A DNA stretch of 64,000 nucleotides from an uncultured Schlesneria sp. (GTDB lineage: Bacteria; Planctomycetota; Planctomycetia; Planctomycetales; Planctomycetaceae), in NCBI GenBank assembly GCA_903871875.1, contig CAIQIR010000162.1, positions 27,979 to 91,978 on the forward strand, in the 5' to 3' direction. How positions within the stretch are numbered: the first letter of the stretch is position 1; each line of letters starts with the position of its first letter. Positions 55,154 to 64,000 of the stretch are shown piece after piece. Both the position numbers and the translations under genes were made by a program. Under the pieces are notes generated by a model. The model ran no database searches and was not told the origin of the DNA. It was given only the letters and a program-made list of their open reading frames with translations.

Positions 55154-56284
55154 ATGAATGTCGTCATCTCTGGAATTGGCACTGCTGTACCCGCACATCA
55201 ATGCGAACAGGAAGAAGCAGGCGAAGTCGCCGCTCACTATTGTTCCGCAACACCCGAACAGGCACACATGTTAAATGTGCTGTACCGGATGTCGGGGGTG
55301 AACACACGAGGCAGCGTCGTTTTGGACCGTGCAGAGGGTGCTCTGGCGGAACGACAAGAATTTTTCCCTCCCTTTTCTGACGAATTTCCACATGGCCCCA
55401 CCACCGAAACACGCCTGGAATGTTTCGCCGAAAAAGCCGGGCCCTTGGCCATGTCGGCCGCGAAACAGGCGTTGGAACGTAGCAGCGTTTCGCCCAAATC
55501 GATCACGCATCTGATCACCGTGACCTGCAGCGGCTTCGTCGCGCCAGGATTTGACTTCACACTGATTAAGGGGTTGCCGTTGCGACCCGATGTCCAGCGG
55601 ACACAAATTGGATTCATGGGATGCCATGCGGCTCTGAACGCTTTGCGCGTGGCGCGTGCATTCGTTGCCGCCGATCCGCGGGCGGTCGTGCTAGTCTGCT
55701 GTGTCGAACTGTGTACTCTGCATTACCAGTACGGTTGGGATCCCGAACAAATCGTCGCCAATTCATTGTTTGCGGATGGCGCGGGCGCGTGTGTCGTTCA
55801 AGCCGACACCTCGCCGGCAGCAGGAACGAACGGTTCGAACCATCACTCGCGTACGTCGACACTCGATCGAATCATCGACAGTGGATCAATGGTATTGCCC
55901 GATTCTGACGATGCGATGACCTGGCGCGTCGGCGATCATGGGTTTCGCATGACACTTTCCTCTCGCGTTCCGGGAATTCTGGCGGAACATTTGCGTCCCT
56001 GGATGACCAAATGGCTTGCCACACACGATCTGACGCCGGAAAAGATTGTGACTTGGGCCGTGCATCCCGGTGGTCCACGCATCCTGAACGCATTTGCCGA
56101 TGCCATGTCCATTCCGCGCGACGCTTTAGATATCTCGCGCGAGATCATGCAAACCCACGGCAATATGTCATCACCCACGGTGCTGTTTGTGCTCGATCGC
56201 CTTCGCAATCTGGGTCGGTCGGGCCCCTGCGTGGCGATTGGATTTGGGCCCGGATTGGTCGCCGAAGCGACGCTGATCGGTTAG
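55154..56284 (+). CDS. Type III polyketide synthase (chalcone synthase-like)
   Basis: The 376-residue thiolase-fold enzyme has the type III PKS triad: Cys157 in IGFMGCHAALNALR, a histidine in TWAVHPGGPRILNAF and an asparagine in THGNMSSPTVLFVLDRL. The GFGPGLVAEATLIG end is also typical. These enzymes load an acyl-CoA starter and extend it with malonyl-CoA units on the cysteine, then cyclise to pyrones, resorcinols or phloroglucinols. No methyltransferase, oxidase or acyl-CoA ligase is next to it, so the product cannot be inferred. The neighbours are a VOC enzyme and an HtrA-like protease. Confidence 0.92.
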   Translation: MNVVISGIGTAVPAHQCEQEEAGEVAAHYCSATPEQAHMLNVLYRMSGVNTRGSVVLDRAEGALAERQEFFPPFSDEFPHGPTTETRLECFAEKAGPLAMSAAKQALERSSVSPKSITHLITVTCSGFVAPGFDFTLIKGLPLRPDVQRTQIGFMGCHAALNALRVARAFVAADPRAVVLVCCVELCTLHYQYGWDPEQIVANSLFADGAGACVVQADTSPAAGTNGSNHHSRTSTLDRIIDSGSMVLPDSDDAMTWRVGDHGFRMTLSSRVPGILAEHLRPWMTKWLATHDLTPEKIVTWAVHPGGPRILNAFADAMSIPRDALDISREIMQTHGNMSSPTVLFVLDRLRNLGRSGPCVAIGFGPGLVAEATLIG

Positions 56285-56302
56285 AGCCCCAACGTCCGTC
56301 GA

Positions 56303-57877
56303 TTACTCGCGAACGACCACCACCCGTCCCGATCGAACTCCGCGATTGTCGTCGGCAAGTTTCAGCACGACCGAACCCGTTACCGATTTCACCGCGGCAT
56401 AGAACTCGGCGGGGGTCTGCACGGGCGTATTGTTGACGTGCGTGATGAAATTGCCGGGTTCCAGCCGGGCGGCATGCCCCGGAGTCCCTTCCGCGACCTT
56501 GGTGACCAGGACCGTGCGAAAATCCAATGATTCAGGCCGATGGCGATCTCTCGCCGTCGGATAATCAATCGAAATACCTCGCCAGGGGGCGAACCGAGGT
56601 TTCGTTTCGATAATCCCTTCTTCGTCGCGTACTGGCCATTTGCCAAGCTTCACTTTGGCCGTATCGAGACGCCTGATTCCGCCTCGCCACAACGTCACAT
56701 TGATTTCACTGCCCGGCGGATGCAACCCGACAAGCCGCATCAAATCTCCCACGGAACGCACCGGCTGATCTTCCACTTTGACGATCACATCGCCGGGAGC
56801 AATTTGAACCGAGTCTGCGGGGGAACCCGGCGTGACACTTTTGATCGATGCCGCCGAACGCTGTGGCAAGCCGGTATTGAGATTGAGAAAATTCTCACCG
56901 TCGATTTCTTCGGGGGCCACACCCAACATGCCATATTCGACTTCTTGTCCCGCCAACAGCGTGCGAATGATGCGACGGGTCAGGGGATCGATCGGAATCG
57001 CGAAACCGACGGACTGCTCGTATCCTTCGAGCGCGGCCAGCGACGTACTGATGCCGATTAATTCCCCTTTGAGATTCAGGACGGGCCCGCCACTGGTGCC
57101 AAGGTTCAGCCGGGCATCCAATTGCATCACGACGCCCAGACGGTAGAGCATACTGTTATTCGTCAATTCCTCGTGAGCGGTGAGTTGACCTCGATTGAGT
57201 GTGATCGGTTGTCGCGTCAGATTGCTGACCAGTCCCCAACTGATGCTGGCCGACCCGTCCCGTGCGATGGCATGTGGATTCCCCAACAGCACCACAAACT
57301 GCCCTTTTCGGGGCGCCGACGCGGCCTCCCAATTCAGGCTCGGAAAATCGGTCGGCTTGATTCCGGACTGGTCCCAGGCCAACCGCAAAACGGCCAGATC
57401 ACTGCGCGGATCTGCGGCAATGATTGCCCCCAACGTCCCCCGTCGGTCCGAGAAGTGGATACGCAGTTCCGTATCGTCTTCTGTTCGGAATTCAGGATAG
57501 ATCGGCCCGCCGCGGACGACATGAAAATTGGTCAGGATCAGCCGATCGGAACTGTTGGCCGGGCTGATCAGGAAACCTGCCCCAAATTCGTTCGGCAGCA
57601 CATCGAGTTCCGCCAGAGGCCGATCATCCCGATTACCAAAGCCGAAAGCCCGATGTTTCGCCTCGAGCCGCTCGGCCATGGTGGGTTTGAAACGTGCGAT
57701 GCTGACAACTGCGGGTTCTGCCCGCTCGACGACCTTGATCAGTGTATCTTCCAACTGAGCCGCGACATCCTGAGCAGCAACGGTCGATAGCGAACTCGCA
57801 ACGCAAACAATCAGCACGACCACCAGCCGTACCAGCTCTTGCCATCCTCGAATATCGCCCGATCGTCCGCGCATCAT
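56303..57877 (-). CDS. HtrA/DegP-like serine protease with two PDZ domains
   Basis: The 524-residue protein (ATG 57877) has a signal peptide (LVRLVVVLIVCVASSLSTVAA), a trypsin-like domain with the triad His in ILTNFHVVRG (about 117), Asp in DPRSDLAVLRL (about 157) and Ser in LNLGTSGGPVLN (about 260), then PDZ-like domains at about 310-420 (GSPADSVQIAPGDVIVKVED) and 440-515 (GTPGHAARLEPGNFITHVN). It acts as envelope quality-control protease. The frame continues to 57931 through an inverted repeat, which is rejected. It follows recA on the same strand after 125 bases. Confidence 0.9.
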   Translation of the reverse strand: MMRGRSGDIRGWQELVRLVVVLIVCVASSLSTVAAQDVAAQLEDTLIKVVERAEPAVVSIARFKPTMAERLEAKHRAFGFGNRDDRPLAELDVLPNEFGAGFLISPANSSDRLILTNFHVVRGGPIYPEFRTEDDTELRIHFSDRRGTLGAIIAADPRSDLAVLRLAWDQSGIKPTDFPSLNWEAASAPRKGQFVVLLGNPHAIARDGSASISWGLVSNLTRQPITLNRGQLTAHEELTNNSMLYRLGVVMQLDARLNLGTSGGPVLNLKGELIGISTSLAALEGYEQSVGFAIPIDPLTRRIIRTLLAGQEVEYGMLGVAPEEIDGENFLNLNTGLPQRSAASIKSVTPGSPADSVQIAPGDVIVKVEDQPVRSVGDLMRLVGLHPPGSEINVTLWRGGIRRLDTAKVKLGKWPVRDEEGIIETKPRFAPWRGISIDYPTARDRHRPESLDFRTVLVTKVAEGTPGHAARLEPGNFITHVNNTPVQTPAEFYAAVKSVTGSVVLKLADDNRGVRSGRVVVVRE

Positions 57878-57894
57878 GGTGAACTTCACACCTC

Positions 57895-57936
57895 GATCGT
57901 TGTCGAGGCCATTCCTGCCTGGCCTCGACAACGATC
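57895..57936 (-). terminator. Perfect 16-bp hairpin between recA and the htrA-like gene
   Basis: GATCGTTGTCGAGGCC (57895-57910) pairs with GGCCTCGACAACGATC (57921-57936) around a 10-base loop. It lies about 65 bases after the recA stop and 18 bases before the protease start, so it probably ends recA transcription. No T-run follows on the minus strand. Confidence 0.65.
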
Positions 57937-58002
57937 ATCTGCAGCTTTTTCGCGGCACCGACGCCTGGTCCATGCCTGACCAACTGGCGACGACACAGGC
58001 CA

Positions 58003-59067
58003 TTAATCGTCACCACCACCGGCCATTTTTTGTCCGTTCGCAAAGAACGACGCCATCACTTTTTCTCTCAACTCCGTAACCACCTCGGGATGTTCTTCGA
58101 GATAGGTCCTGGCTTTTTCACGACCTTGACCGAGCTTTGTCGATCCATAGATGTACCAACTGCCGCTACGGTCAACGACATTATAAACGGCGGCCATGTC
58201 CAGCACGTCACCTTCAAGACTGATACCACGCGTACCCAGCATGTCGAATTCCGCCACGCGGAACGGCGGTGCCACCTTGTTCTTAACGATTTTGACCTTC
58301 ATCCGAATTCCGATCATATTCTCGCCGTCTTTCAGCACGGCCAGCTTACGAACATCGACTCGGCAGGAACTGTAAAACTTCAGCGCGCGACCACCTGGCG
58401 TCGTTTCCGGCGAACCGAACATGACGCCGATTTTTTCGCGAATCTGATTGATGAAGATGACCGTTGTCTTGGCTTTTGAGATACAGCCAGTCAACTTCCG
58501 CATCGCCTGACTCATCATGCGTGCCTGCAATCCGACGTGAGAATCGCCAATATCCCCGTCGAGTTCCGCCCGGGGGACGAGTGCGGCCACCGAATCGATG
58601 ACGATAATGTCCACGGCATTGGACTTAATCAGCATTTCGGCGATCTGCAGCGCCTCTTCACCCGACGAAGGCTGGCTGACCAGCAATTCTTCCAGATTCA
58701 CGCCCAGCCGCTTGGCCCACGCCGGGTCGAGCGCATGTTCGGCATCGATAAACGCGGCGACACCACCTTCCTTCTGTGCATTGGCAACCGCATGCAGCGC
58801 GAGTGTCGTCTTTCCGCTGGATTCCGGGCCGTACACTTCGATGATTCGACCACGGGGAAAGCCCATGCCGCCCAGCGCCAAATCCAGTGAAAGTGACCCT
58901 GTACCAATCCCCGAAACAGTCATCGATGCGTTGTCGGAGAGCTTCATGATCGAGCCCTTGCCAAACGCCTTTTCGATCTGGCCCAGAGTGTTATCCAACA
59001 TCTTCTTATCGCCGGGTTCGGAATCGTGAAATTCATTGACCGACTTGGCCGCTTTCGCCTTGGCCAT
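58003..59067 (-). CDS. recA: Recombinase RecA
   Basis: RecA forms filaments on single-stranded DNA, catalyses strand exchange and stimulates LexA-type autocleavage. The 354-residue protein (ATG 59067 with AAGGA seven bases ahead) shows Walker [12 protein letters not shown], the catalytic Glu region [10 protein letters not shown], Walker [13 protein letters not shown], the L1/L2 loops with [20 protein letters not shown], and the acidic tail GGGDD. A longer frame to 59097 adds ten residues without a ribosome-binding site. A GAAC-N5-GTTC element lies at 59118-59130. Confidence 0.98.
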   Translation of the reverse strand: MAKAKAAKSVNEFHDSEPGDKKMLDNTLGQIEKAFGKGSIMKLSDNASMTVSGIGTGSLSLDLALGGMGFPRGRIIEVYGPESSGKTTLALHAVANAQKEGGVAAFIDAEHALDPAWAKRLGVNLEELLVSQPSSGEEALQIAEMLIKSNAVDIIVIDSVAALVPRAELDGDIGDSHVGLQARMMSQAMRKLTGCISKAKTTVIFINQIREKIGVMFGSPETTPGGRALKFYSSCRVDVRKLAVLKDGENMIGIRMKVKIVKNKVAPPFRVAEFDMLGTRGISLEGDVLDMAAVYNVVDRSGSWYIYGSTKLGQGREKARTYLEEHPEVVTELREKVMASFFANGQKMAGGGDD

Positions 59068-59738
59068 AACTGCATCCTTGAGAAAAGAGATGATCACAAA
59101 CGGGAAATCGACACGCGGAACGCGAGGTTCTCGAAAAGTATGGTTTCATCCTTTGTTTCGCAAGCGACGAGACCCCGGCATCGCGCAAATCCGATGGGCA
59201 ATCATCATTTCGGAGCAGGATGTCGGCTGTGCCCCGACGATCAACCGCACTCTTCCCGGAAGCCAGACAGGGCGCGAACGCTTTCATGAAAACGTCCCGG
59301 CCTCCCAGCCGACGGATGGCGATTCCGCGGACTCCCGCGGCATCCATTGATCTTCTTGCCAATGATATTTCATGTCCAATCTCCGGTAACGACCATTCTG
59401 CCGCAAACGCGATTTTTGTTGAGGGACGACTTCGTCACAACCAACGTGGGGCCGGAGTGATTCCTGCTGTCGCGTCCCTGAATATTCGCGCCCCAGCCAT
59501 CCGAGCGGTGCTCGCGCCGTTGCCGGTTCAAGACGCCACTTCCGTCTCGACACATCAATCATCTCGATTCCGAAAACTTTTCGGATCATTCCCTGAACTT
59601 GTCGATTTCAGAGGCGGAGCAATTTCTTTGACTGTCGACTCGCTTGAAGGTCGGTGTGACTTCACGTTAGTGTCGCTTTGTTCGAATCGGGCCAGTCGAG
59701 AGGGATTCTGTTTTATTGTCGATGGATCGGATCAGGAA
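59068..59738. other. Spacer/upstream open frame between recA and the FIST gene
   Basis: Upstream of recA lies an imperfect inverted motif at 59118-59130. The plus-strand frame of the FIST gene is open back to 59220, but that part lacks family conservation. Confidence 0.3.
59118..59130. promoter_or_regulatory. GAAC-N5-GTTC element upstream of recA
   Basis: GAAC GCGAG GTTC lies 51 bases ahead of the recA start. It resembles the Gram-positive LexA box GAAC-N4-GTTC but with one extra spacer base. An SOS operator is therefore only a possibility. Confidence 0.2.
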
Positions 59739-60914
59739 ATGCCGTTTGCAGCAGCAGTGTCCGAAAAGACAAATCTGAACGCCGCAATTCAAGAGGTTGT
59801 ACAGGTCGTCGCCGGTGAGTTGGGACGCACGCCCGATTTGACGTTTGTGTTCGTCACACACCACCACGCAAATCATTTTCCCACCTTGGCCGCCACGATC
59901 CGTGAGCGACTTGGCGGTGGTCTGGTGCTGGGCTGTACAGGCGAGACCATCATCGGCGGCGAACGCGAATACGAAGATGGTCCAGCCATCGCGCTGTGGA
60001 GTGGCATATTGCCCGGCGCCGATCTGCTGCCGTTCCAATTGGAATTCGCACAAACCCCGGATGGCGACATGTGCTGCGGGCTTCCCGATGACTTGGGGAC
60101 TCGCGCCGCCGAAACCCGGGCCGTCCTGCTGCTCGGCGAACCGTTCAGCTCCGTTCCACAATCTGTCTTGGACCTGCTGGCCGACGAATTGCCGGATGTG
60201 CCCATCATTGGTGGCATGGCCAGCGGCGGAAATCCTGGGGAAAATCGACTATTCTTGAACGATCGCGAAATTGACCAGGGAGCGATCGGAGTGGTCATTC
60301 GTGGCGGACCGCGCGTGCGAACCGTTGTTTCCCAAGGTTGCCGACCGATCGGTTCACCATTTGTCGTGACCAAGGCCGAGCGAAATGTCGTCTATGAATT
60401 GGGCGGAGCGTCGCCGATGCAACGGCTACAAGAACTGTACCATCAGCTGCCGCCCCGCGATCAAAAGCTGGTTGAAGGTGGTGTCCATATCGGGATCGCC
60501 CTGAATGAATACCAGGAAACGTTCCATCGCGGCGACTTTCTGATTCTGAATGTGATCGGCGTCGACAAAAAATCGGGGGCGCTCAAAGCAGGGGGATTAA
60601 TTCGCGTCGGCCAGACGGTGCAGTTTCAAATCCGCGATGGAGAAACGGCGGACGCAGACCTGAAACGCCTGCTGGAGCGACATTCGTCGGAACATTCCCG
60701 ACTGCCGGCCGCCAGTTTGTTATTCAGCTGCAATGGTCGTGGCACGCGAATGTTTTCCGCGCCGCATCACGATGCGGAATTGATTCAACAGCATCTAGGC
60801 CCTTTGCCACTCGCAGGAATTTTCGCGCAAGGCGAGTTGGGCCCCGTGGGAGGCAAGAATTATATTCATGGTTTCACCGCCAGCGTGGCGCTGTTCGAAG
60901 AAGAATCGACGTGA
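59739..60914 (+). CDS. FIST-domain sensory protein
   Basis: The protein has FIST_N (about 5-190: VVAGELGRTPDLTFVFVTHH, LGCTGETIIGG) and FIST_C (about 210-370: LGGASPMQRLQELYHQLPP, LFSCNGRGTRMF, GIFAQGELGPVGGKNYIHGF). FIST domains are thought to bind small ligands such as amino acids, often in signalling proteins, but here they stand alone. The start at 59739 (MPFAAAVSEKTN, 391 residues) matches how such proteins usually begin. The frame is open to 59220, which would give 564 residues, with a front part of unlike composition. Confidence 0.85.
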   Translation: MPFAAAVSEKTNLNAAIQEVVQVVAGELGRTPDLTFVFVTHHHANHFPTLAATIRERLGGGLVLGCTGETIIGGEREYEDGPAIALWSGILPGADLLPFQLEFAQTPDGDMCCGLPDDLGTRAAETRAVLLLGEPFSSVPQSVLDLLADELPDVPIIGGMASGGNPGENRLFLNDREIDQGAIGVVIRGGPRVRTVVSQGCRPIGSPFVVTKAERNVVYELGGASPMQRLQELYHQLPPRDQKLVEGGVHIGIALNEYQETFHRGDFLILNVIGVDKKSGALKAGGLIRVGQTVQFQIRDGETADADLKRLLERHSSEHSRLPAASLLFSCNGRGTRMFSAPHHDAELIQQHLGPLPLAGIFAQGELGPVGGKNYIHGFTASVALFEEEST

Positions 60915-61085
60915 CACGGTACTCGTGCTTTTGAGTTCGGCAATAACATCCGGTGTGGTCGGAGGCTGATGTGGGGACCGTGCTGCAAGGGTCACAAACT
61001 TCCGATCGCCTGATAGAACCTGACTTCACAGATACGCCAAGTTCCGCCAAAGACTTTTTTATCTCGGAAGGATCATTTTTCGCCC

Positions 61086-62021
61086 ATGACCGTGTTGCAC
61101 GGGTTTGAATCTCCCGCCTGCTATCGCGACGGTTTCGTTTCGATCGGCAATTTTGACGGTGTCCACTATGGTCACCAAACAATGCTGGCCGCGCTGGTGA
61201 ACCGCGCTCGATCGCAGAAAGTTCCGGCCGTCGCGTTGACGTTTGATCCCCATCCCGTGGAGCTCCTGCGTCCCGATGCCATCCCCCCCCGGTTGACGAC
61301 CATGGCACATCGGGCCGAGTTGTTGCAGCAGTTTGGTGTCGATTGCGTCATCGTACTTCCCACAACACCCCGATTTTTGACGATGACGGCGGAAGATTTT
61401 TTTCACACCATCGTTCGGACGGAACTGCAAGCACGAGGCCTGGTGGAAGGGCCGAACTTCTTTTTCGGCCGCAACCGAGCGGGCAGCATCACCGTACTCA
61501 GAGGATTCTGCACCGCACATCAATTGACGCTCGATATTATCCCACCCGTGATTGTCGATGAGCAACTGGTGTCATCGAGCGTTATTCGATCGCTGATTGA
61601 AGCGGGCGACCTGACGGAATCGGTGCGATTGCTGGGACACCCCTACCGATTATCGGGAATTGTCGAGCACGGAGCCGAGCGCGGGCGGACATTGGGTTTT
61701 CCCACAGCCAACCTGACCGATTTTGCGAACCTTGTGCCGGGAAATGGCGTCTATGCCGCAACTTCGACGATCGAAGGAAAGCGATTTTCCGCCGCGGTGA
61801 ATATTGGTCCGAACCCGACTTTCGGCGAATTCGCACAGAAAGTGGAAGTACACCTCTTGGATTTCAGTGGCGATCTTTATGGAACCATCCTGGACGTCGA
61901 TTTCCTGCGTCGGATTCGTGACGTGCGGCCGTTCGCCTCTCGTGACGACTTGCTGCTGCAGTTACGGCAAGACATGGTCCAAGTCCATTCGATTGTCGAA
62001 GGATTGAACGCCACCGGTTGA
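61086..62021 (+). CDS. ribF: Bifunctional riboflavin kinase/FAD synthetase (RibF)
   Basis: RibF makes FMN from riboflavin and FAD from FMN. The 311-residue protein has an N-terminal nucleotidyltransferase domain (FVSIGNFDGVHYGHQTML with the HxGH-like site, LTFDPHPVELL, FFFGRNRAG, VSSSVIRSLIEAGD) and a C-terminal kinase domain (RTLGFPTANLTDF, GVYAATSTIEGKRFSAAVNIG, NPTF, VEVHLLDFSGDLYG). GGAAGGA lies 13 bases ahead of the ATG. The stop is followed by a hairpin at 62113-62145. Confidence 0.96.
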   Translation: MTVLHGFESPACYRDGFVSIGNFDGVHYGHQTMLAALVNRARSQKVPAVALTFDPHPVELLRPDAIPPRLTTMAHRAELLQQFGVDCVIVLPTTPRFLTMTAEDFFHTIVRTELQARGLVEGPNFFFGRNRAGSITVLRGFCTAHQLTLDIIPPVIVDEQLVSSSVIRSLIEAGDLTESVRLLGHPYRLSGIVEHGAERGRTLGFPTANLTDFANLVPGNGVYAATSTIEGKRFSAAVNIGPNPTFGEFAQKVEVHLLDFSGDLYGTILDVDFLRRIRDVRPFASRDDLLLQLRQDMVQVHSIVEGLNATG

Positions 62022-62106
62022 TCGAGATGACGTGCCGCGACGGAACAAGCCCCTGTCGCAGGGACTGTTGGCCGCATCAGTTTTCGCCGGAGATCAGCGA
62101 AAAAAC

Positions 62107-62145
62107 GAAAAAAGCGGCAGGGGTCGATCATCGACGCCTGCCGCT
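62107..62145 (-). terminator. Rho-independent terminator of the HTH-receiver gene
   Basis: AGCGGCAGGGGTCGA (62113-62127) pairs with TCGACGCCTGCCGCT (62131-62145), with two mismatches. On the minus strand the stem is followed by a run of T (62107-62113 as A), 82 bases past the gene's stop. It also lies 90 bases past ribF. Confidence 0.85.
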
Positions 62146-62226
62146 CATCAGTCTGGCAACGCGAACCTGCTGAGGACCCGTCCCTGGTCACAACAGATCG
62201 TTATCCGGACGATTCATCTATGTTCT

Positions 62227-62799
<573 letters not shown>

Positions 62800-63861
62800 C
62801 GCGGGCTCTCCAATCACTAGATAGTTCTCACACAGAAGGGCGTCGCGACCCTCCGGATCTTCACCCTCAAACGTGTTAACGAGGTTTCTTTGTCGAGGTT
62901 TTTACTCTCTTCAAATCAACCGCCGATTGCTCGGAGTCGGTGTCTTTCGCAGGGTGAACTGCGGCTCGATTGATTCGAGACTCAGTTCACTCGGCAATAG
63001 TCTTAACGCGTCGGGCATCGGCGGGCACATCGACTTGATCCCTGGTCGACACACCCGTGGAGGGAGGGAATACACGTTCCCTTAGACAGAAACTCTAAGT
63101 CTCTGTGTTGAGAAAAACCTGATTGTCCTACCCCCCAGACGATTCCGCTGTGCTACTCGTGAACTCCAGATCAATCGCCATCTGGAGAGCCATCGTTGGC
63201 ACCGCTGCAAACCGTCTAGCTATTTGAATCGTCTTTTCAGGATTCGGTCTTGACATGTTTTGTGGAAGAACTGTCCGATCTTGGCGGTGAACTTCATTTT
63301 GCCTGACTTGTCGCCGCGGTTTCTCTGCAAAGTCGCGTTAAATTACCGAAATTGCCGTCATCTCCGTGAGAACGTCGAAAGCACGGTTCGACGAACGTAA
63401 GAATTGTGACCGGCAAGACGACTCGCACCACAAACTCCGGTTTCGCAGCCCCAGAGACGCGTATCAGTGGAATTCCACGGATGCGCAATCAGAAACTTCG
63501 TAACATTCGAGCAAGGTGGCGCCAGTTTCCGTGGTGCATAATGAGAAAAGAGCAAAATCGAAGAACAACCGAATTCTCCTACAGTTTCAGGCTCAGCCGA
63601 CATCTTTGCGCGAATTGCATTGTTGCCAGGAAGAATGGAACAAATCGCGGGACGCGGCGGTCTCAGAGTAGAGAAGAGAGCAGGACCAAGGAATGACCGG
63701 CTTGGAGCTGGCCGCCTGGCCCCAAAAGAATGGGGCGTCGCTCGATTGTTCAGCTGCCCGTGTCGGCGATCACGATTCCCCTGTGCTTCTATAGAGACAG
63801 CAGAGACAGCTATAGATAGAGAGTAGAGAGTAATGCGAAACAATTCTGAACTGGGGGGGGG
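62800..63861. other. 1.06-kb stretch without recognised genes
   Basis: No convincing gene between the HTH-receiver regulator and the end of the insertion sequence. The last part (63776-63860) has simple direct repeats (AGAGACAGC units) and a run of nine G just before the element. Confidence 0.4.
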
Positions 63862-64000
63862 TGGACTTACCCACGAAATGTGGGCGCGAGGTTAGGGTTA
63901 TACGGCTTGCTCGAAGTTGACGGGTGACAGATACCCGAGTTTCGAGTGCCTTCGGACACGGTTGTAAAAGGTTTCGATGTATTCAAAGAGGCTTTGACGA
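63862..64000 (-). mobile_element. End of an IS3-family insertion sequence (cut by window edge)
   Basis: The sequence from about 63862 starts TGGACTTACCCACG and contains CCCAC-GAAAT-GTGGG. It leads into the end of an IS3-type transposase frame. The element boundary next to the G-run is likely the terminal inverted repeat. The rest lies beyond 64000. Confidence 0.6.
63898..63999 (-). CDS. IS3-family transposase OrfB, C-terminal 33 residues
   Basis: On the minus strand the frame ends with [20 protein letters not shown] followed by [11 protein letters not shown] and a TAA at 63898-63900. This is the conserved C-terminus of IS3-type integrase-core transposases (rve domain), where the YN-x-x-R-x-H-S-x-LGYLSP motif follows the catalytic DDE. 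The catalytic residues lie outside the window. The coding end is 36 bases inside the inferred element end. Confidence 0.9.
   Translation of the reverse strand, partial: RQSLFEYIETFYNRVRRHSKLGYLSPVNFEQAV

Noticed and set aside
57878..57931. Longer start for the HtrA-like protease
   Set aside because: The extension translates the right half of a perfect inverted repeat and places extra charged residues before the signal peptide.

Overview
The window looks like chromosomal DNA of a planctomycete, probably Planctomycetaceae (Schlesneria/Planctopirus-like). This is inferred from several features together: a DUF1559 pilin-like protein with a type IV pilin N-terminus, a cysteine-rich YTV-type envelope protein, tandem TPR/GT41 glycosyltransferases, a fused SecDF, an HTH-receiver protein, a PqaA-like hydrolase, a type III polyketide synthase, and sparse gene packing with long spacers. 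No rRNA, tRNA or CRISPR array was seen. The species is not determined.

Layout. 1-369: N-terminus of FlhA, cut by the left edge. 786-10890: queF, an exported VOC protein, an exported HEAT protein with a buried receiver-like domain, a PIN-TRAM membrane protein, a dynamin-like GTPase, a PqaA-like hydrolase and a YitT-type membrane protein. 11001-16577: a signalling block with an AAA+ enhancer-binding-like regulator (altered GAFTGA loop), a small Lys/Ala-rich protein, a receiver-like protein and an FHA-GAF histidine kinase. 16799-21699 (minus): tgt-yajC-secDF. 22077-27925: two paralogous TPR-GT41 glycosyltransferases and a membrane protein. 27926-29655: gene-poor, apparently decayed stretch. 29656-33144: giant MscS-type channel. 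33426-35955: STAS antagonist, HATPase anti-sigma-type kinase and a catalytically degenerate AAA+ regulator, a probable partner-switching module. 36167-44575: pdxJ, pyrB, a TPR protein, two lipoproteins, a SEC-C/TPR protein and ribD. 44708-54745: YTV protein, SpoU methyltransferase, WD40-like protein, DUF188 protein, alaS, DUF1559 protein and a VOC protein. 55154-62799: type III PKS, HtrA-like protease, recA, FIST protein, ribF and an HTH-receiver regulator. 62800-63861: apparently non-coding. 63862-64000: end of an IS3-family element cut by the right edge.

How the genes relate. Most are housekeeping: queuosine (queF, tgt), riboflavin/FAD (ribD, ribF), vitamin B6 (pdxJ), pyrimidines (pyrB), translation (alaS, SpoU methylase), secretion (secDF, yajC), and recombination (recA). 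Between them sits an unusual density of signalling proteins whose key residues are altered or missing: two AAA+ regulators, three receiver-like domains and a partner-switching pair. The best candidate for something not yet described is the 33426-35955 module, in which the enhancer-binding-like protein has lost the Walker A lysine, the Walker B acids and the sigma-54 contact loop. Several perfect palindromes and hairpins (8184-8203, 14267-14301, 47814-47832, 57895-57936) also lie in intergenic DNA.
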